Origin: Nipponacmea schrenckii
Taxonomy: Eukaryota > Mollusca > Gastropoda > Lottiidae
Assembly (NCBI GenBank): GCA_030562195.1
Contig: CM060202.1
Span: forward strand, 62,001 to 126,000
DNA: 64,000 nucleotides
Direction: 5' to 3'
The position numbers were made by a program, and so were the translations under genes. This document shows, piece after piece, positions 58,646 to 64,000 of the stretch; positions within the stretch are counted from its first letter, which is position 1, and the number at the start of each line of letters is the position of its first letter. The notes below the pieces were generated by a model that saw nothing but the letters and a program-made list of their open reading frames with translations, had not been told where the DNA came from and did no database searches.

Positions 58646-59207
58646 ATTTCTAACTTTAAAAATAAAACCAGAAGTTTTAGTCGCTAAATTATTAGAATCA
58701 ATCGAAAATGGAAAACCGAAAACAATTACTTATAATGGTATAAAGATACATATTTCACAATCGGTGATTAACAAACTAAAAAATCATAAAGTACTGGACA
58801 ATATTAATTATAATGAAATAGACAAGCAAGCTAAAAAAGGTGGGTTTCTATTTCTTCTCCCATTAATTTTCGGTGGATTAGCAGCTGCAGGTGTTGTTGC
58901 AAGTGGTATAGCTTCGGCGGTAAATAAGAAAATAAGCAGAAGAAGCTGAAGCCAGAGAAAAACGTAGACATAATTTAGAAATGGAAAAATTAGCCAGGGG
59001 TTCGGGAATCAAGGATTATCACAATTCAATCACGCAACCAAGAAAACAGTAAAAGAAGGTTTGTCTAAGTTAATTGATCAAATCATTACGGGTGAAACTG
59101 AGATTCAAAAAGAAGGAGAGGGATTAATACTTAAATACATTCGCAGTGGTGATGGTTTATTTCTTTCAAAATATAAAGGAGAAGGTATTGTATTAAATCC
59201 TCATTAA
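58638..59207 (+). pseudogene. pX-like virion core protein, frameshifted
   Basis: It overlaps the end of the capsid gene. The frame opens at a TTG (58638), so the true start is uncertain. About 60 basic and helical residues are followed by a Gly/Ala-rich hydrophobic zipper, 'KGGFLFLLPLIFGGLAAAG' and 'VVASGIASAV' (~58839-58921), the hallmark of adenovirus pX-like proteins in adintovirus-type elements. The frame breaks near 58945. A later stretch in another frame ends 'ILKYIRSGDGLFLSKYKGEG' at ~59119-59180 with stop 59205-59207; the glycine-containing 'GDGLFLSKY' resembles the C-terminal repeats of such proteins. Its role is inferred to be DNA or core packaging. Confidence 0.55.
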
Positions 59208-59211
59208 AAAA

Positions 59212-59955
59212 ATGGCTACAAAATTTAAACATTCAGATAGGTTTCCACAAAATCCAATGTTAATGTGTATTGTTGGTCAATCAGGATCAGGAAAAACTCA
59301 CCTCTTATTTAAGATGTTAACAACACCAAAATTATTAGATTTTAATTCCCTTTACATTTATACATCAACTCCAGATCAATTATATTATCAATTTCTTAAA
59401 GCCTTAGAATATTTACAAAAAGAAGACATACAGCAAATATTTCGAATTTATGAACAGGATGAAGATCTTCAAAATGACAAAACTCCTGAAGAATTTATAA
59501 ATTATTGTATAAAAGAAAACAACCCATCATTAACATCAACTGATATTCCAGTTGTACTAACCAAGAATGTGAACGATTTAGATTTGTCTAATATCGACAA
59601 GAAAAGGAAAAACCTGATCACTTTCGATGACTGTATAGCACAATCAAACCAAACAGTTCAACAAGAATTCTTTACTAAAGGAAGACATCACAATTGTCAT
59701 TGTATATACCAATCTCAATCATTTTATGGAATGGACGGAATGTTTATTAGAAAGAACGCTAATTGTTTTATTTTGTTTGAATTAAACGATAAAGATCTAT
59801 CTCAAATACTCCAATCAATAATTCATGGTATGGAGAAAGATGATTTTAAAAAACTTTGTAGAAGACAATGGAGCAATCCTGACGATCATGGATATATCTT
59901 TGTAAATACAAGAAAACCAGCTGGACAAAAAGTTATGACAAATATTTGTAATTAA
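59212..59955 (+). CDS. FtsK/HerA-type genome-packaging ATPase (intact frame)
   Basis: The ATG at 59212 opens an unbroken 247-codon frame, five bases after the preceding stop. Residues ~20-30 hold a Walker A motif ('VGQSGSGKTHLL') and residues ~139-146 a Walker B ('LITFDDCI'). After these come 'TKGRHHNCHCIYQSQSFYG', 'IRKNANCFILFELNDKDL' and 'DFKKLCRRQWSNP', the order seen in packaging ATPases of Polinton-like and adintovirus-like elements. The enzyme would translocate the genome into preformed capsids. Length fits the family. No stop or shift is present although its neighbours are broken, which hints at recent insertion or selection. A Helentron-like element begins right after the stop codon. 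Confidence 0.8.
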   Translation: MATKFKHSDRFPQNPMLMCIVGQSGSGKTHLLFKMLTTPKLLDFNSLYIYTSTPDQLYYQFLKALEYLQKEDIQQIFRIYEQDEDLQNDKTPEEFINYCIKENNPSLTSTDIPVVLTKNVNDLDLSNIDKKRKNLITFDDCIAQSNQTVQQEFFTKGRHHNCHCIYQSQSFYGMDGMFIRKNANCFILFELNDKDLSQILQSIIHGMEKDDFKKLCRRQWSNPDDHGYIFVNTRKPAGQKVMTNICN

Positions 59956-62140
59956 AGATAGCTTGCCAGGCAAGGTAATATACGCCCACTGGCAGCATTT
60001 ATTTCAAATAAAAACTTTTCAGTAAGGTTACAATAAGTTGAATGAAATATTCAATCTTCCAACCTATTTTTTTCTAGGGTCTCTAGTTTCATTAAAAACT
60101 GTCAAGAATTGTACCTAATAACAACTCATTAAATATTTTTCAGTATTTTTATGATTTGCAATAGGGTTCACCCTTAATAATATTTTGATATTTTTAATTC
60201 TAAATAAGGCTCATCCTTGGTTGATATTAAACAATTTCAGCGAGTTTTGTCAAAAAGGAATTTTTTAGAGTGTCCACAATCCAAAAGTTGAAAGCGTTTT
60301 TGAAAACAGGCGCAATAACTGACACTAAATATTTTTTGATTTATCTGATTTTCAATAGGGTTTATCCTTGTGAGAAAACAAATACTAAAGCCAAGTTTCA
60401 TCAAAATCCATTCAAAATTGTTCTTTCTAGAGTGTTTACGAGTTAACGCGTTTTCAAAAACAAGGTCAATAACTTCTACTAAATATTTTTCGATTTTCAA
60501 TAGGGTTCATCCTTGGGAGACAACAAATAACACAGCCAAGTTACATCAAAATCCATTAAAAATTGTTCTTTCTAGAGTGTTTACAAGCTAAAATTGAATG
60601 CGTTTTCAAGAACAAGGGCTATAACTGACACTAAATATATTTCTATTTATTTGATTTATAATAGGGTTCATCCTTGGGTAAAAACAAATACTCAAGCCAA
60701 AGTTAATCAAAATCCATTAAGAATAGTTCTTTCTAGAATGTTTACAAGCTAAAATTGAATGCGTTTTCAAGAACAAGGGCAGTAACTCATACTAAAAATT
60801 TTTTCGATTTCGCTGATTTTCAATAGGGTTCATCCTTGAGTTATAACACACTCTCACACCAAGTTTCATCGAAATCCATCAAGAATTGTGCCATGTAGAG
60901 TGTTTATGAGACAAAAAATCGAACGCGTTTAAAAGAACAAGGGCACTAATTCATATTAGATATATTTTGATATTTTTAATTTTCAATTAGGCTCATCCCT
61001 TGCGATATCCAACAATTTCAGTGAGTTTTGTCAACATTGGTCATGAATTGTACCTTCTAGAGTGTTTATTAGCCAAAAAGTTAAACCCGTTTTCAAACAC
61101 AAGGGCAATAACTGATACTAAATATATTTCAATTTATTTGATTTTCAAAAAGGTTCATCCTTGGGTAAAAACAAATACTCAAGCCAAGTTTTATCAAAAT
61201 CCATTAAGAATTGTTCTTTCTAGAGTGTTTACAAGCTAAAATTGAACGCGTTTTCAAACTCAAGGGCAATAACTGATACTAAATATTTTTCGATTTAACT
61301 GAATTTCAATAGGGTTCATCCTTAGGTGATTACAAATACTCATGCCAAGTTATGTCAAAATCGCTCAAGAATTGCGACATGTAGAGTGTTTACGAGACAA
61401 TAATCCAACACATTTTATAGAACAAGGGCAATAATTCCTATTAAATATATTTCAATATGTGCTATTTTCAAAAGGGTTCATTCTTGGGTGATATTAAATA
61501 ATTTCAGCAAGTTTCGTCAAAATCGGTCAATAACTGTGCTTTGTAGAGTGTTTACAAGCTAAAAATTGAACGCGTTTTCAAAAACAAGGGCAATAACTGA
61601 TATTAATTTTTTTTCGATTTGACTGGTTTCCAATAGGCTTCATCCTTGGGTGATAACAAATACTCAGGCCAAGTTTCATTAAAATCCATTAAAAATTGTT
61701 CTCCCAAGAGTGTTTACAAGCTAAAATTGAACGCGTTTTCAAGAACAAGGGCAATAACTCATACTAAATGTTTTTCGATTTCGCTGATTTTCGATAGGGT
61801 TTATCCTTGAGTTATAACATACTCTCACACCAAGTTTCATCAAAATCGGTCAAGAATTGCACGTTGTAGAGTGTTTACGAGCCATTCAAGAACAAGGGCA
61901 CGAACTCATACTAATTTTTTTCCGATTTCGCTGATTTTCAATAGGGTTCATCCTTGCGTGATCATAAACACTCATATTAAGTTTCATCTAAATCCGTCAA
62001 GAATTACAGCGTGTAGAGTGTTTACAAGCAATTGTGGACGGACGGACGGACCGACGGACGGACGGACGGGCGGACGGACGGACGGACGGATGTGGGTGAC
62101 GACAATATACGCCCCCCCATTTCATGTGGGCGTATAAAAA
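59956..62140 (-). mobile_element. 'GGGCGTATA' element inserted between two virus-like genes
   Basis: The 3' hairpin end is next to the ATPase stop (ATAG at 59958-59961, then CTTGCC-A-GGCAAG). The 5' end is at 62108-62140, directly before the next ATG (62141). The core has about eleven degenerate units, closely related to those at 33698-35301 and 60600-61900. The GGAC microsatellite (62037-62090) is the longest in the window. Confidence 0.75.
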
Positions 62141-62974
62141 ATGACTGATTGGAATAAAATATTTAAGAGAAATAAAGAATACATTAAAACTAAAGATAAA
62201 ATAAAATCTAAAATTGAAGATAGAAGATTATCGCAAATGGGAATGGAGGAGAGTTTAATCAACTTTATTTAAGCCTCTATTAAAACAACAAGAAAATGTT
62301 CCTGCTATAGAAAATGTTCAACCTCCTGCTATAGAAAATGTTCCACCTTTAGAACTAGAAAATACAAATGAATTTATAATAAAAACACTTGATGATATAA
62401 AACGTTATTTTTCAAATCCTGACTCAACTTTACCAAAGTCTATTAAACCTGTTGTGGATGATTATGGCTTATTATTTAATGGTTATCGAATATTGTTCGA
62501 TCATCGTTACCCTCAATTCAAGATAGATACAAAACCCTTTAGATATAAATTAACACAAGGATTAATTGATTTGATTAACGGAGGAGACATTGCCATTGCG
62601 GAATACAATGATTTGATAGAATATTTAAAACTTCTTAACGCTATTAAAAAAAACAGGAGCTTTAACAAATAGATTGAAAGAAGTTGAGCCACATATCAGA
62701 GCCATGAATGAAGTTGATGAACCAGATGCATATTGGGAAGAAAATCCAATCGTAGAAGAAATAGATGAATTCAATAATTTGATATCTGGAGAAGGTATAA
62801 CTTTTTTTATCAGATGATCCCCAACAATTACATAACAGACTGAATGTAATTATTGAAGCAATGAAACATGGACATCAATCTGATTCAAATGAAATCCACG
62901 CTATTTTAAAAAGATTATTAGAAAAGGGAATTATAAATAAAGACGATTATATTAATGTTTTAAAAAATGGATGA
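62141..62974 (+). pseudogene. Conserved protein of the Polinton-like virion module, three frameshifts
   Basis: The ATG at 62141 opens 'MTDWNKIFKRNKEY', a short basic N-terminus. A one-base shift near 62257-62262 leads to a Pro/Asn-rich linker, a Lys/Asp-rich part and the block 'KPFRYKLTQGLIDLI' (62538-62582). Another shift at the A-run near 62646 gives 'NEVDEPDAYWEENP'. A third at the T-run near 62801-62807 gives 'SDDPQQLHNRLNVIIEA' and 'EIHAILKRLLEKGIINKDDY', ending at 62974. I recall both the 'Y.LT.GL..LI' block and the 'DPxxLxxRLxxI' end from uncharacterised proteins encoded with capsid and ATPase genes in invertebrate elements. The role is unknown. Two of the three breaks lie in homopolymers. 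Confidence 0.55.
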
Positions 62975-63071
62975 GGAGTTTTCATAATAACATCTAAGTC
63001 CTCGAAAATAAGATTAACCCTAGATTATGAATGAAGGTGTTGGGATAAGGCCTAAATCCTGTTATGTAAAA
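62975..63071. other. Junction between the conserved protein and the second capsid copy
   Basis: About 55 bases of unrelated sequence, then from ~63033 the last codons of the small upstream protein ('GGTGTTGGGATAAGG', as at 57268) and the same spacer as before the first capsid gene. The rest of that protein is absent. Confidence 0.6.
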
Positions 63072-64000
63072 ATGGCAAAACTTGACCCGATCTTTCAACT
63101 TTATGAACCAATAGAATATACATTCAATAAGAAAAAAGAAGACTACATCATTATATCTCCAACTCTTGGGTCCAAATCTCAGATTAATGACGGAGGTAGA
63201 GTCACATTTGAAATCAATTCGTTGTCCAATTGGTTACTTCTTTCCGACGCTTACTTCCGCTGTGATTTCAAAATAAGTGATGGTGCCCCCAATCAAAATC
63301 GTTTTCCCCAACAGAAGGTAACATTAGAGAACAATTTCTTCCCCTCTTTATTTATTGAAATGGTTTTAGAACCCGGGTTTCAAATATAATTGAAACAATC
63401 AAAAACCCAGGTGAGTTTGACACAATGCTTAAAACTCTTTTATATCCAAAAAATTATACAACGGCATCGGGTTGGATGCCAGACACGGGAGATGGGGAAA
63501 TGCAATCTCAACAAGAAAATGTAGCAGCAGACGCCTACCTGGCGGCAGTTAGAACTAGTGTTATCAATTTGATCAATATCACCAAATTTCAAAATAATGA
63601 AGGTTATACACAGAGGGTTGTATTTTACAATAAACCTATTGATAGAAATAGCTGGGGTTCGTACATAAATTGGAGTCTCTATCCGTTGTTTGGGATTACT
63701 TGAGCACAGGAAAGTTTACATTGGTCTACCCTTCAAAATCCATCTTCAAAGATTAATAAATAATAAAGAAAAAAACAATTCAAATGCTAAATTAGAAATA
63801 ACCGATATCCAATTATACGTGCCAGTAATAACCCCAACAATCGAAGAAGAAACAAGACTTCTTAGTAGTTTGAAAAAAGATATTGAAATAGCATTTTTAA
63901 GAAGAAATACGATTGGATCGATAACAATCACAGGGGAGAATTTCACATGGCAAGTGACGAATACCACAAAACCAGCAAGATATTTAATATTTGGGTTTAA
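63072..64000 (+). pseudogene. Second copy of the major capsid protein gene, frameshifted and cut by the window end
   Basis: Very similar to 57307-58245. It lacks the 14-bp deletion of the first copy but has other breaks: a 2-bp gain near 63372-63380, a 1-bp G gain near 63690, a 12-bp loss near 63763-63772 and another G gain near 63993-63995. Two of these are in G-runs. Single-base differences also occur (for example near 63165-63180). It continues past the window edge, so it cannot be said whether pX and ATPase copies follow. Confidence 0.8.

Noticed and set aside
60370..62137. Repeated 60-90-codon frames with 'IFNRVHPWV'-like peptides across many loci
   Set aside because: They come from tandem core units of the 'GGGCGTATA' elements; all frames are open by composition and no domain is visible.

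Overview
This window looks like AT-rich, intron-bearing, repeat-dominated nuclear DNA from a marine invertebrate, most plausibly a mollusc such as a bivalve. That assignment is an inference. It rests on dense hairpin-ended (Helitron/Helentron-like) elements with tandem-repeat cores, several Penelope-like retroelements with GIY-YIG domains, an ISL2EU-like DNA transposon, a tRNA-derived SINE and many TTAA-flanked non-autonomous elements. I found no rRNA or true tRNA gene and no CRISPR array. Only one stretch (4793-5034, minus strand) looks like a possible host exon.

Layout. 1-11 kb: TTAA-flanked MITEs and Helitron-like repeats ending in a small hairpin plus CTAG. They surround one candidate host exon and a fragment of a multicopy invertebrate gene family. 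11.5-17.6 kb: a near-identical 2.07-kb inverted repeat whose arms carry the 3' half of a Penelope-like element, separated by about 2 kb that is itself partly an inverted repeat. 17.6-31.7 kb: another decayed Penelope-like element, an LTR-retrotransposon gag/protease fragment, a CR1/L2-like LINE fragment, a 1-kb TTAA element and several copies of the 'GGGCGTATA' element. 32-33.7 kb: a hAT (ZBED-type) transposase pseudogene. 33.8-41.7 kb: a nearly perfect 3.9/4.0-kb tandem duplication containing a repeat element, a SINE with 14-bp target duplications, a TTAA MITE and the 5' part of an ISL2EU-like transposase. The second copy runs on into the DDE core and into a convergent SAP/SWIM accessory gene that has lost its expected nuclease core. 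44.6-51 kb: degenerate repeats, an SGNH-like retroelement ORF1, a small retrozyme-like insertion, a Penelope-like pseudogene and a hAT C-terminus. 52-55.8 kb: nested 'GGGCGTATA' elements.

The most interesting region is 55.85-64 kb. It holds a virion module from a Polinton/adintovirus-like DNA virus or virus-like transposon. In order it shows a PLA2-like fragment, a small amphipathic protein, a double-jelly-roll-type major capsid protein (broken by a 14-bp deletion), a pX-like glycine-zipper protein, an intact 247-codon packaging ATPase, a multi-frameshifted conserved protein, and a second copy of the capsid gene that runs off the window. A Helentron-like element sits exactly between the ATPase and the next gene. 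The module carries structural and packaging genes only: I see no polymerase, integrase or protease in this window. The two capsid copies carry different breaks, so neither is intact. The ATPase is the only recognisable long gene in the whole window that is unbroken.
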